From CAIVVT01 sp963757265 (GTDB taxonomy: Bacteria; Acidobacteriota; Terriglobia; Bryobacterales; Bryobacteraceae), in NCBI GenBank assembly GCA_963757265.1, contig CAVWRA010000006.1, positions 558,001 to 622,000 on the forward strand: a stretch of DNA of 64,000 nucleotides, given 5' to 3'. Below are positions 1 through 10,400 of this stretch, piece after piece. The translations under genes and the position numbers were made by a program. Numbering within the stretch: the first letter of the stretch is position 1; the number at the start of each line of letters is the position of its first letter. The notes below the pieces were generated by a model that worked only from the letters and a program-made list of their open reading frames with translations, was not told where the DNA came from and ran no database searches.

Positions 1-333
1 GAAATGCTCCAGCAGGAAGTCCGCGCCCCTCTTCATGGCGTCCAGGTACGCGGGATCGTGGGTCAGCTCATAACCTGCGCCCATGACGAAGATCTGGCGG
101 CTTTGTGACACCAGTGTCCCGTTCTCACTGCCCACCGGCCGCCACTGCCGGTCGAGCGACACCGCGAAGAACCCGTTGGGGCGCAATGCAGCCGCGCGCC
201 AGTGCGCCGCCTCGGACCTCAGCTCGGCGCGAAACCACGCTGCATCTAGGTGCTTCGCCGTCTCCGCGGGGTCGGCGGCCATAGGCCGCGCGCCAGCTAC
301 CAGAATTGCCGCCATCAACAGCTTCTTGTTCAC
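1..333 (-). CDS. AGE-family sugar epimerase/isomerase, secreted (N-terminal part; runs off left edge)
   Basis: From a GTG at 333 an open frame of 111 codons runs off the window edge without a stop. A GGAAGGA ribosome site (340-346) sits six bases upstream. The protein starts with a short signal peptide (MNKKLLMAAILVAG, cleavage probably near residue 22). It continues with sequence typical of the first helices of the (alpha/alpha)6 barrel of N-acylglucosamine 2-epimerase family enzymes, including SQSRQIFVMGAGYELTHD and GADFLLEHF. The family epimerises or isomerises free sugars. A leader peptide implies action outside the cytoplasm. The catalytic histidines lie in the missing part, so substrate cannot be judged. 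Confidence 0.75.
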   Translation of the reverse strand, partial: MNKKLLMAAILVAGARPMAADPAETAKHLDAAWFRAELRSEAAHWRAAALRPNGFFAVSLDRQWRPVGSENGTLVSQSRQIFVMGAGYELTHDPAYLDAMKRGADFLLEHF

Positions 334-392
334 AACCCGTCCTTCCTGCCCTGCCGGCATCTCCGTTGCCTCGGCCTGTCGCGCCACGCCAG

Positions 393-608
393 CCCGAATG
401 TTTCACTTGCGATCGCAGCGAGGCGCGATGAGAGGGCCCCAACATCAAGCCCCAACGTCAAACAATGCCACAAGGCGCGCTCGCCGTAGCCGCCCGCAGG
501 CGTACCTGGCCGCTACGTCGAGGACGGGGGGCGCCCCCTGGGCCCAGCGCAACGCAGTAGATGCGGCCCTATCGCGCGCCGCAGCCGATGGTTGGTGACA
601 TATCCGGG
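393..608. repeat. MITE-like dispersed repeat, copy A (inverted relative to copy at 58786-58975)
   Basis: A 216-base block that reappears, reverse-complemented, at 58786-58975. The left end reads CCCGAATGTTTCACTTGCG and the right end, read on the minus strand, CCCGGATATGTCACC, so the ends are imperfect terminal inverted repeats. The interior is nearly identical between copies except for about 26 extra bases here around 435-470. No open frame of its own is credible. This looks like a non-autonomous miniature transposable element. The rest of the 334-801 gap (609-801) holds the leader of the downstream hydrolase and nothing else I recognise. Confidence 0.8.
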
Positions 609-801
609 CTAGCATGCAGCCGCTATGCACTGGAATGTCTCAAAGCCCGCGCCGTGCTTACCACGTCAGCGGGTCGATTCTACATCAACCGGCGGAGATA
701 TACTCTCTATCGGGCTGGTAACGGCCTGCGGCATCTCGTCCGACTTCCGCCTGTGCACAATCCGCGCTGGATTCTAAATGCAAAGCTGCTGGACACAACC
801 A

Positions 802-2151
802 ATGAAGAACTTTCATTCAATACGCGCGCACCGCAAGGCCCGGCGCCTCACGGCCGCAAGCACCCTGATCTGGGCGCTCGCTGCCTGTCACTGCCTGGCC
901 GGCGACATGGACAACCCGGGCCCGATCAAGGTTGAAATCAGGAAAGAGAACGGCCAGTTCCGGCTCTATCGCGGCGGCCAGCCCTACTACATCAAGGGAG
1001 CCGTCTACGGCGGCCTAAACGGCAAGTTTCCCCTGGCGGACCTCGCGGCGCGCGGTGCGAATTCGATCCGCACGGGCACTGACCGGCGCACTCTGGACGA
1101 AGCCCAAAAGCTGGGCCTGACCGCTCTGGTCAATCTGCCCATGAAGATGGAGTTCGCACACAAATTCGACTACAGCAACGAGCCGGCCGTGCGCGAGCAG
1201 TTCGAGGATGTGAAGCGCCGCGTGCTCGAATTGAAGGACCACCCCGCCGTGCTCATGTGGGCCATCGGCAACGAGCTCTCCGTGTTCTACACCAACAGGC
1301 GTGTGTGGAACGCGGTCAACGACATCGCGCGATTCATCCACGAAGTTGACCCCAACCACCCCGCGCTCACGGTGATCGGAGACGATTTCGCCAACGACAA
1401 GGACGTCAACATCCAGGACATCATCGCGCGCTGTCCGGACCTGGACTTGCTCGGCGTCAATTCCTATGGAGGCCTGGAGCAGGTGCCGGCCATGGTGCGC
1501 GCCAAGGGCTGGATCAAGCCCTACGTCATCACCGAGTGGGGCCCTTCGGGCGACTGGCAGGTGCCTCGCACCGCTTGGAACGCGTCCATCGAGGAGACCA
1601 GCACGGAGAAGGCCGAGCGCTACCTGGAGCGCTATCAGAACACGATGCTGAAGGACGTCGAGCGCTGTCTTGGCTCCTACGTGTTCATCTGGACGTGGCG
1701 CCACGAGCGGACTCAGACCTGGTACGGGATGTTTCTCGAATCCGGCGAGCGCACCGACGCCGTCAACGTGATGCAGTTCTTGTGGACCGGCCGCTGGCCT
1801 CCCAATCGCGCGCCGCGCATCGCGCAATTGACCATCGACGGCCACGCGGCTCTCGACAACGTCTATCTGAAGCCCGCCGGCGAACACACCGCGCAAGTCG
1901 AAGTGTCGGACCCCGACGGCGACCCCATCTCGTTGCGCTGGGAGGTCCTCCCCGAGGTGGCGCGTGCCGGCTACGCCGGCATGGGCGAAAAGCGGTCGAA
2001 GCCGATGCCCGAGCTGATCAGGCCGGCCGCCGGCCGCCAGCTTACGTTCGCCGCCCCCGCGCAGGAAGGCGCCTATCGCGTCTTCGTCTTCGCTACCGAC
2101 GGCCAGGGCAACGGCGCCACCGCCAACATTCCTTTCTTCGTGAAGCCATAG
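802..2151 (+). CDS. secreted glycoside hydrolase, GH2/GH5-type TIM barrel with C-terminal beta domain
   Basis: 449 residues from the ATG at 802. An in-frame ATG at 778 is possible, but the 802 start gives the more normal leader (basic residues then TAASTLIWALAACHCLAG). The barrel opens with YIKGAVYGG and GANSIRTGT. The acid/base motif WAIGNELS (Glu about 158) and the nucleophile strand ITEWGPSG (Glu about 245) match clan GH-A hydrolases such as GH2 catalytic domains. The C-terminal ~110 residues contain SDPDGDPISLRWEV, typical of a cadherin/PKD-like beta sandwich. It should cleave or transfer beta-linked glycans outside the cytoplasm; the substrate is not predictable. It stands alone on its strand and is followed by a long repeat-rich gap. 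Confidence 0.75.
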   Translation: MKNFHSIRAHRKARRLTAASTLIWALAACHCLAGDMDNPGPIKVEIRKENGQFRLYRGGQPYYIKGAVYGGLNGKFPLADLAARGANSIRTGTDRRTLDEAQKLGLTALVNLPMKMEFAHKFDYSNEPAVREQFEDVKRRVLELKDHPAVLMWAIGNELSVFYTNRRVWNAVNDIARFIHEVDPNHPALTVIGDDFANDKDVNIQDIIARCPDLDLLGVNSYGGLEQVPAMVRAKGWIKPYVITEWGPSGDWQVPRTAWNASIEETSTEKAERYLERYQNTMLKDVERCLGSYVFIWTWRHERTQTWYGMFLESGERTDAVNVMQFLWTGRWPPNRAPRIAQLTIDGHAALDNVYLKPAGEHTAQVEVSDPDGDPISLRWEVLPEVARAGYAGMGEKRSKPMPELIRPAAGRQLTFAAPAQEGAYRVFVFATDGQGNGATANIPFFVKP

Positions 2152-2210
2152 TGCCCCCATCCTCGCGGCCCGCATCACCCCCATCGGGCATGAAGCCGCG
2201 GGAGCATAAG

Positions 2211-2720
2211 ATCACCAAAACTTCATTAGTTAATTGGCTTTCTCTTCAAAGCGCCGTGCACGATTTCACCGTGAACCCACCGTGGTCTTACCGCAAAAAA
2301 CACGGTTTTTACCGTGTACCGACCGTGGAAAATGCGGTTTTTTGCCATTTCCTGTAATCACGGTTTTCTAAAGGACTTAGACGAATTTGGTGAAAAGTGC
2401 GCCTGCGTCGAGTGCGCAAGTATTTTATTCTAAAGGACTTATTTGATCGTCACCGTGCTTTACGGTGGATCTGCGGCAACTAAAGGACTTGGTCGAATTT
2501 GGCGTGCATTTTGGCAAACATTAACACGCTGCGCCGTGCGTCACGGTGGATGTAGGGCAAACAAAGGACTTGCGCACATTAAAGTGCTACATTAACATGC
2601 TTCACCGTGCGTCACGGTGGATCTATTGCAATCAAAGGAGTTATTAACATTAACATGCGAATTCTTGCGCCCATGCCCTCTTTCACCGTGTAACTATCCT
2701 GTTCTAAAGGACTTAGCGAT
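2211..2720. repeat. iteron-like direct repeats plus dyad repeats in a long intergenic region
   Basis: Within the gene-free stretch 2152-3134, six copies of a ten-base motif, TAAAGGACTT or a near match, start at about 2369, 2431, 2481, 2561, 2632 and 2705. Interleaved are about ten CACCGTG/CACGGTG half-sites, several forming dyads (CACGGT-TTTT-ACCGTG at 2301-2316; CACCGTG...CACGGTG at 2603-2619; similar at 2451 and 2531). The base composition is visibly more AT-rich than flanking genes. Spacing is irregular (50-81 bases), unlike CRISPR. The remaining 2721-3134 is pyrimidine-rich on the plus strand without a convincing gene. Function unknown; arrays like this can bind a replication, recombination or regulatory protein. 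Confidence 0.75.
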
Positions 2721-3134
2721 AACATTACGCTTCTCGCCGGAACCGTAAAAAAACACGCTGTTTCGTTCTGTGTTCGCCCCCTCGCCGGGGCGCTTTTCCG
2801 GTCCCGAAACGCTCCCTTTGCCCACCCCTTTTCACGGCCAATCTCACCCCTGCTTTTTCCCCTTCTGGGCCTTTCTCAAAGCGTCGAAAATCTGCTCCTC
2901 CCCGGGCCGCCTTACAGGCATCTCTTCCCAATTTCTTTGCCTTCGGCAGACCCCTTCCAGTCGCGCCGCCCGATCGTCCTACGAACTCATTTGCGTATCC
3001 TGCCCTGGCCCAAGTCACACATTTTTTGGATTGAAAACAAAAGGCTTGCGGTATCTTGAGTTGACTTCAGGATGTACAGTCCAGCCAGAACGGCCCATGG
3101 CCAATCGGCCGCCGTTTCATTCCCTGGAGGTATT

Positions 3135-4433
3135 GTGCATTTTTTGAGACGTTGTTCGACTCTGTTGTTTCTGGCGCTGCCGCTGGTCGCGCAAAACCCA
3201 GTTATCCGGCAGGGCGCATCGCCTACCGGGGTCGTCGATTTCACTAGCGCATCGACGACAAAGCCCTTGCGCATCGCCACGACGCTGCCCTCTTCTTGCG
3301 TCACGGGCGAGCTGTTATTCCTTTTGAATGTTGGCGTCTACCAGTGTGTCAACGGCGCGTTCGCGGCCATCGGCAACGGCGGCACTTGGGGCACCATCGG
3401 CGGGACCCTGTCGAGCCAGACGGATCTCTGGAACGCGTTGCAAGCAAAGCAACCGTTGATCACAATTGGCACCGCCGGGCAGTACGTTCGCGGCGACGGC
3501 AGTCTCGGGTCTCTGGCCGCGGGCTCGAATGTGACGCTGACTCAATCGGGCAACTCACTCACCATATCGGCGACGGGCGGGGGTGGTCTGGCCCTCTCCG
3601 GAACACCCGCAACCAACGATCTGCTCAGTTACAACGGCTCGGCGGCGGCCGACTCCGGCGTCGCGGTCAGCAGCGGTGTGGTCACGGCCGCCGGGTTCCA
3701 GACGACTGGCACGGGAGGCACTGAGATCACCTTCAGCGAGGGCAATGCGCCAGCGACGCCGAGCACCAACCAGCGCGTGCTCTGGGCGGATAGTGCCCAG
3801 CACTGGCTGCGCACGACGGACTACAATGGCGTCAATTGGATGCTCATGCGTTCGACGGCTGTGGGAGTCGCCGGCAACGGCGTGAAGTGGAACGCGGACG
3901 GCTCGTTGGGCGACCTCGGCTACGCGCCGCCGTCATCGGCCGGCGCGAATGCAAGCGGATATTACGTGGTGAGCCAGGCCACCAATGCGCCGGCGAACGC
4001 CGTGAACCTGGGCGCGCTCGCTTCCGGCATGCTGAAAGCCTCGGTGAGCGGTAATGTGGCTACGGTCTCCACGGTGTCAACGGCTCGCGCAATCACTTAC
4101 AGTTTCAATGGCAACGGAGCGGCCTTAAGCGCCGGCGCCAAGGCCTATCTCACCGTACCGTTTGCGTGCACGATCTCCGCGTGGAATCTGAGCCTGGACA
4201 GCGGGACGGCCACCGTGGACGTGTGGAAGGTCGCCACGGGCACGGCGATTCCCACGGTCGCCAACACAATCACGGCATCAGCCACGCCGGCGATTGCCAG
4301 CGGCACCTCGATTCATTCCACAACCCTGACCGGATGGACGACGGCGGTCGCGGCAAATGACATTATGGGGTTCGATTTGAAGGCAGTGTCGGCGGCGACA
4401 TTCGTCAATTTGACGTTGGAGTGTGACCAGTAA
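3135..4433 (+). CDS. secreted phage-tail-fibre-like protein
   Basis: GTG at 3135 is preferred because GGAGG (3126-3130) precedes it and it starts a clean signal peptide (VHFLRRCSTLLFLALPLVAQ); an upstream ATG at 3072 would bury that leader. The ~430-residue product is rich in Gly, Ala, Ser and Thr. It carries segments familiar from phage tail-fibre proteins: GTIGGTLSSQTDLWNALQAK, then GQYVRGDGSLGSLAAGSNVT and NSLTISATGGGG. The C-terminal ~100 residues look like a beta-sandwich. No enzymatic motif is visible. Its TAA overlaps the ATG of the giant downstream gene by one base, so the two are translationally linked. No capsid, portal or terminase genes lie nearby. The assignment is by motif style, not by a recognised full-length family. 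Confidence 0.6.
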   Translation: MHFLRRCSTLLFLALPLVAQNPVIRQGASPTGVVDFTSASTTKPLRIATTLPSSCVTGELLFLLNVGVYQCVNGAFAAIGNGGTWGTIGGTLSSQTDLWNALQAKQPLITIGTAGQYVRGDGSLGSLAAGSNVTLTQSGNSLTISATGGGGLALSGTPATNDLLSYNGSAAADSGVAVSSGVVTAAGFQTTGTGGTEITFSEGNAPATPSTNQRVLWADSAQHWLRTTDYNGVNWMLMRSTAVGVAGNGVKWNADGSLGDLGYAPPSSAGANASGYYVVSQATNAPANAVNLGALASGMLKASVSGNVATVSTVSTARAITYSFNGNGAALSAGAKAYLTVPFACTISAWNLSLDSGTATVDVWKVATGTAIPTVANTITASATPAIASGTSIHSTTLTGWTTAVAANDIMGFDLKAVSAATFVNLTLECDQ

Positions 4434-7400
4434 TGAAGCGCCTGCTCTTCCTTCTCTCCCTCGTCGCGTTTTCGATGCCCGCGTGGGCGGCCTACAGCTA
4501 CTACGCGCCGATCACCGTCTCGCACACGATGGTGAGCGGGTCGGGCAGCCTGACGAACTTCGCCGTTTACGTCCAGCTATCGGGCAACTCATTCAAGAGT
4601 GCGGCCAACGGCGGGAGGATTCAAAATAGCGTCACGTTCAACGGCCAGACGGTTCCCGCCGATCTTGTGTTTTCTCCGAATGCAGCAGGTGCCACGCCGT
4701 ATTCGTTCGAGATCGAGTCGTGGGACCCGGTCAACGGGATCGTCAACGCCTGGGTGTTGAACTCATCCCTTTCGAACACCACGGACTGGAGCTTTTGCGC
4801 GGTCTACGACAACGCTAGCGTGACGACTTACCAGGGCGGCACGAAGGGCGCGGCGTGGGACAGTTACTACGCCGTCGTGTGGCACCACGCGGCAGTCTCG
4901 GTGAACGATTCGACCGCCTACGGGAACAACGGCACGGCGTCGGGCTCGCCCACGGCTGCCACCGGCATCGTGAATGGCGGCGTGAGCTTGGGTACGAGCA
5001 CGCAGGCCAAGGTGCAGGATACGTCCCCGGGCGACCTGCCTTCGGCCTGGACGACGCCTTTCACGATCCAAGGCTGGTGGAACAATTCGGCCTACGTTAG
5101 TACGGCAATTCTGTTCGGCTATGGCGGAAACGCTCCAGCTGGAACGCAAACGTATGCAGCTCAGCGTTATGCAATGGAGAACAGCAGCGACTACTACTGG
5201 TGGGGCTGGGGGGCTGATTGGGACACGGGGATTGCCATAGACGCGGACAGCGTGTGGCACTCCTGGGCCTTCGCGTGGGACGCTTCCAATCTGTACTTCT
5301 ACCGTGATGGGGTGCTCAAGGCCACGCACAGCGGAGCACCAGGATCAACGACGGCACAGGTGGCAGACATCACAGCTGGTTCGCGCTATGAGTATGGCAC
5401 GGCAAGTCCATCGGCGAGCCTGGACGAAAATCGCATTTCAAACGGGATCGCGAGGCCAGCCGCATGGCTTGCCACGGAGTTCAACAACCTCAAGTCCCTG
5501 AGCACATACGTCACCGTGGGCAGCGAGGCACAGGTGCTGATCCCATCCATCACCAGCTTTAGCCCGGCATCCGCCGTAGCCGGCGGCTCGCAGTTTACGC
5601 TCGCGGTGAATGGCTCGCTATTCACGTCGGATGCGACGGTGTATTGGAACTCCACGGCCCTGAGCACGACCTATTCCAGCGCCTCCGTACTTACAGCCTC
5701 GGTGACATCCGCTCTAATCGCAACGCAGGGCACGGCCAACATCACCGTGAAAGAAGCAAACGGCACTTCGCCCGTCGCCACCTTCACCGTCTATGGACCG
5801 GCGATCAGCAGCTTCAGCCCCGCCGTCGGCATAGCTGGCGGGCCTCAGTTTACGCTCACCGTGAACGGCTCCAACTTTGTGAGCAGCGATGTTGTGTATT
5901 GGAACTCCACGGCGCTCAGCACAACCGTCGTCAGTTCCACGCAATTGACCGCGACGGTGCTGTCCACGCTCATTAGCTCAAGCGGCACGGCGTCCATCAC
6001 CGTCCAGGGCGCTTCGGGTAACTCCACGGCGTCAAGCTATACCATCTCTGGCCCAACGCTCACGAGCATGACGCCCACACTGGCCTTCTCTGGTGGATCG
6101 CAGTTCACCGTGACAGTGAATGGATCGGGATTTGCCTCAAGCTCGGTGGTTTATTGGGGATCGACCGCCCTCTCGACAACGGTAGTGAGTGGCACTCAGG
6201 TTACAGCCACGGTCACGGCTGGCCTCATTGCATCCAAGGGCTTCGGTAGCATCACCGTAGTTGACTCTGCGGGCACCTCCAACGCCCTGACCGTCAGCGT
6301 GGCCTCCAGCGTTCCGACGATGATTCTGACACCTTCGTACCTGACGACTCTACAAGGGCGCGCGGCCTCGAATACGGCTGAGTTCCAGGCTCTTGTCAAC
6401 AGCGAGTACATGTTCTACAGCGGCTCGGCCACTCCCGACCTGTTGCCGCCGGTCTACGCCAGCATGGAGGGCATGAGCGACGATTCGCCCGGCGACCGAT
6501 GGATGCGCCCTGGCACGGATACGGCTTGGTATCAGGGTACCGAGGCATTTGGCCAGGGCCGCAATCTGATCGCGGCCTATCTCATGCTCGGGGACGGCAC
6601 GGTCAACCCGTCTGGCTGGAGTTATAGTTGGGGCGGCATGTCGATCAGCCCGCAGCAATTCGGGCTGCTGGCCGGGATACAGGCCATCAAGCTGCTTAAC
6701 AAATTCACGCCGACCATCGCGCACGTTACGGCCGCCACGGGCAGCGTCCCGAACACCTGGGGTGGCATCGCCTGGATGCCCTCGCTGAATCCCACCTGGT
6801 TGACTGTGGGCCAGAACATCCAGAACACGAGTGTCAACATTTGGGGCGCGGTGGACACCTACGCCCACGACACGGTGAGTTCAGCCCAAACAAACACCGG
6901 GACGAATGTTCTCTACACGACACAGACGACGTGGTACGACGGCAACTCGAACCACGCCACATTCGCGGTCGGGGATCAGGTCTTCATCCCGAACTCCACC
7001 TTGAACGCCTACTTCCCGACCGGCACGACGGTTACCGCTGTCTCGCCCAACACCAGCATCACCCTGAGCAATAACGTGACCGGGAACATTCCAGCTGGGA
7101 CCGTGCTGGTGGACATCCCGGCAGGCGGGGTTTGCGGCACCGGGACTATGCACGTCAAGGTGGGCTTCAACACGTCCCTTCCGCCCTCGGGGACGCCAGT
7201 TACGATCACGGGCGTTGTCGGCCCGCTGGCCAGCCTCAACGGAGGCACCTACTACGTCTCCCCAAACGATAACATCGGGTGGGCCTTCGCTATCGACTCC
7301 GACACCCACGGCACTCCAGTTTGCGCCGCGCCTTACCAGGGCAAGGACTATCGAGGGAATACCGTGGGCAGCGGGCAGAACTACAACCACAACCAGAACG

Positions 7401-10400
7401 ATGATGCGACCTTCCCGGATCGGTCCTTCATGATTGGTCCGGCGATGATGTACGACTGGCTGAAGCCGCTGAGCACGGAGAGCGTGGCGACGGCCTTGAA
7501 CTATCTCGCCAGCCAGTTGGCAGCGACACCCTCGGTGAATGGCAGCGTGGCGGGTTCCAGCATCACCAGCAAGTTCACGGCTGGCGGATCGGCCTGGAAC
7601 GCCTCGACAAACCCTTGGACTGACTCCACGGCCACGGCTCCGGGCAACTATCCCCAGGCGATTCCGACGGCTTACAGCAACCTGCACGATCAGGTGATGG
7701 ACAGCCTGGATGCCTGGACGCGCGGCCAGATCCTGGCCTACATTTCGGCGCAGGATCAGGGCTATTACGTTGACACGACGTGCAACTATCACTGGGGCGA
7801 TTACAACGGGCTGGCCGCGGCTGGAATTGCGGCCTACTACGACGACCCGCGCGGCCCGGCCTGGTACGACGCGTGGCGCAATCACATGCACCTGGGGAGC
7901 GATCAGCCATACGTTGCCCGCTGGTTCGGGGCGAACGGAAACCAGATGGACAGCTTCAACTATGTTCCTACCGCAGTGGAGGATCTCGCCATCACGATGC
8001 TCTCGAACCTCACGGCGATGGGCGACGACCTGGTGAACAATCCGACGCAGCCGTTTTCATGGATTCTCGGACTGGAGTATTACAAGCACAACCTGGAGCC
8101 GACGGGCAAGTCGCAGTTGCAGCGCGGTTCGCAAGGTGGTCCTGTAACGCCAGCGTGCCCCAATTGCATTGCCGTGCCGGATGGGATTCAATATCTCGCG
8201 GACGTGGAGAACGCCCCTCTCGCCAATCAGTTCCGATCTTTCATGGCGGCGCTGCACACGGCGCAGGGGACGACGGGCGACTTTCTGTTCTGGAACCCGA
8301 ACGGCACGCAGACGAGTTGGAACAGTGAGCCGACGGTGCTGGGGAATCTGAACAACCCGGCGGGCGGTTACGGCCACGTCTACTTCCGGAGTGATTGGAC
8401 GAGTGGAGCAGTTTATGGCGATTTCTACGACCGGCCAGCAGTCTTTGATGAGAACAACGGCCACGACCCGCTCGACTGGGCCGGGTCGATGACGCTGATC
8501 CGGGGCAACAACAGCCTGCTGGTGTTTCCGACTAACGAGTGCAACCGAAGTGCGCCGCCAACCCAATCGGGGGCCGGTGCCGCGATGTACAACGCGGCGG
8601 GGACTTGCGCTGGTGTACCCGGCGGCTATGCCGCCGTGTTCCCGAATTCGAGCGCAGCCTACTATTTACCTGTTCAGACAGTCGGGACGCCAGCGCCGAT
8701 CGGCACAGCCACGGTGGATTCTCTGACGCTGACGACCAGCAACTCGACTCCCTCTGGCAGCGCGGTCCTGAACTTCTCCTCCACGACAGGCGTGAGCCCC
8801 GGAATGATCGCGATCGGAACAGGCATCCCGGCCGGCGATCACGTCCTCACGGTCACGTCAACCGCGGTAACGCTGGTCTCGGCCACGACGGGCGTTTCTA
8901 ACGCAGCCAGTATCGTGTTCGCCACGTCGATTGCGACTAGCGGCTACCAGAGTGCAACCCTGAGTGGGAACGCGACCTATGGCGCTCCAGGCGACTTCTT
9001 CTCGGGCGCAGGGAGTATCCCCCTCTGCACCGTAGGCGGCTCCCCGTGGGCTGTCGGAACACCTTACACGGCGACGGCCTCATCCGCAACACTTCAGGTG
9101 AACCTGGTTTCCCCCGCCACGGACGGATGGGGCAACGGAACCCCTGTGCTGCTGAGTTGGGGGACGCCGGGAGCGGCGCCGACTTATTACCTGTCGGGCA
9201 GTTCCGGCGCCACGGAGAGCGTGCAGCGCGGCTGGAATCCTTCCAGCCCGAATATGAACCTGTACATCATTATCAATTGGAACGCGACAGGCTGCGGAGC
9301 CAACTGCGCGACGTTCGGCCTGTACAAGGCCCCGACGCTGCGCCCCACGAGCGGCTATGCCACATCCGGGACCGCGCTGACGTTCGCCACCACCGGCTCA
9401 GGTGCTCAGATGATCCAGGGCGGCTGGTGCCACTACAACGGCTCCTTCTACCACGGTGGGAATTTCGGCGTGGCGGGGATGCACCCAGCACACATCGACC
9501 TGCTGGAGAACGTGACGAATTACGCTTATGCGCGAGGCGTGGGTATCGAGACGATTTATCGGGGCAGTCCGCTCATCGCCGGGTATCAGCGTGAGGTGCT
9601 GTACCTGAAGCCTGAGCTTTTCCTGGTGTACGACCGATTGCTGAGCAACCACCTGAACTCACAGGCGGCTTCGATCACAAGCTCCACCGACGGCACGTCG
9701 TCCACGCCGGTCATTCTGACGTTCAGCGGCGGTCATGGATTCCACACCGGGGCGCAGATTACGGTGACAGGTTGTGCCTCGGCGCTGAATGGAACCTACA
9801 CCGTAACCAACCTTGACAGCCACAACCTGGCGCTGAATGGCACCGGCACGACCGGCGCGGCATCCTGCACGGCAGGAACGGCCACTGGCAACCTGTGGGG
9901 CGGTCACGCCATGCCCTGGAAGACGGGAGCGAAGCCGGTCGAGGTGACAACCGCAGGGCAGCAGGCAGCCGGGATGCGGCAATGGTACGTCGAAGCGCCA
10001 ACTGTCAGTATCGCGTCCATATCCAACACGACGCCGGTCACAATCACGACCTCGACCAATCACCACCTGAATACCAACTTCGCTGTGAACATCAGCGGCG
10101 TGAGTTCGCCGTGCACAGCTCTGAACGGCAACTGGGTGGTAACGGTGCCGTCGAACAGCAGCGGCCTGACCACGTTCACCATGAACGGCTCGAGCGGCTG
10201 CGGCGCGATGGGCGCAGGGGGCAGCGTGCAGAAGTTCAACGGCGCGATCACTGCGATCAAGCCAGCGAACGCACCAGCCGCACTCCAGGACATCGTACTG
10301 ACGGCGAACAGTTCCACCACTGGCGCGGGCATCATCTACCAACTAGCGGTCTACGATCCGCGCAACTGCACGACCAATTCCTCCTGGTGCTCCGGCTCGG

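Noticed and set aside
1015..2184. Minus-strand frame of 389 codons
   Set aside because: Mirror of the glycoside hydrolase, whose plus-strand frame has clear catalytic motifs.
2211..2720. CRISPR array
   Set aside because: Repeats are ten bases, imperfect and irregularly spaced, and no cas genes are present.
2725..3018. Minus-strand frame of 97 codons in the repeat-rich gap
   Set aside because: Basic, low-complexity, no ribosome site and no family resemblance.
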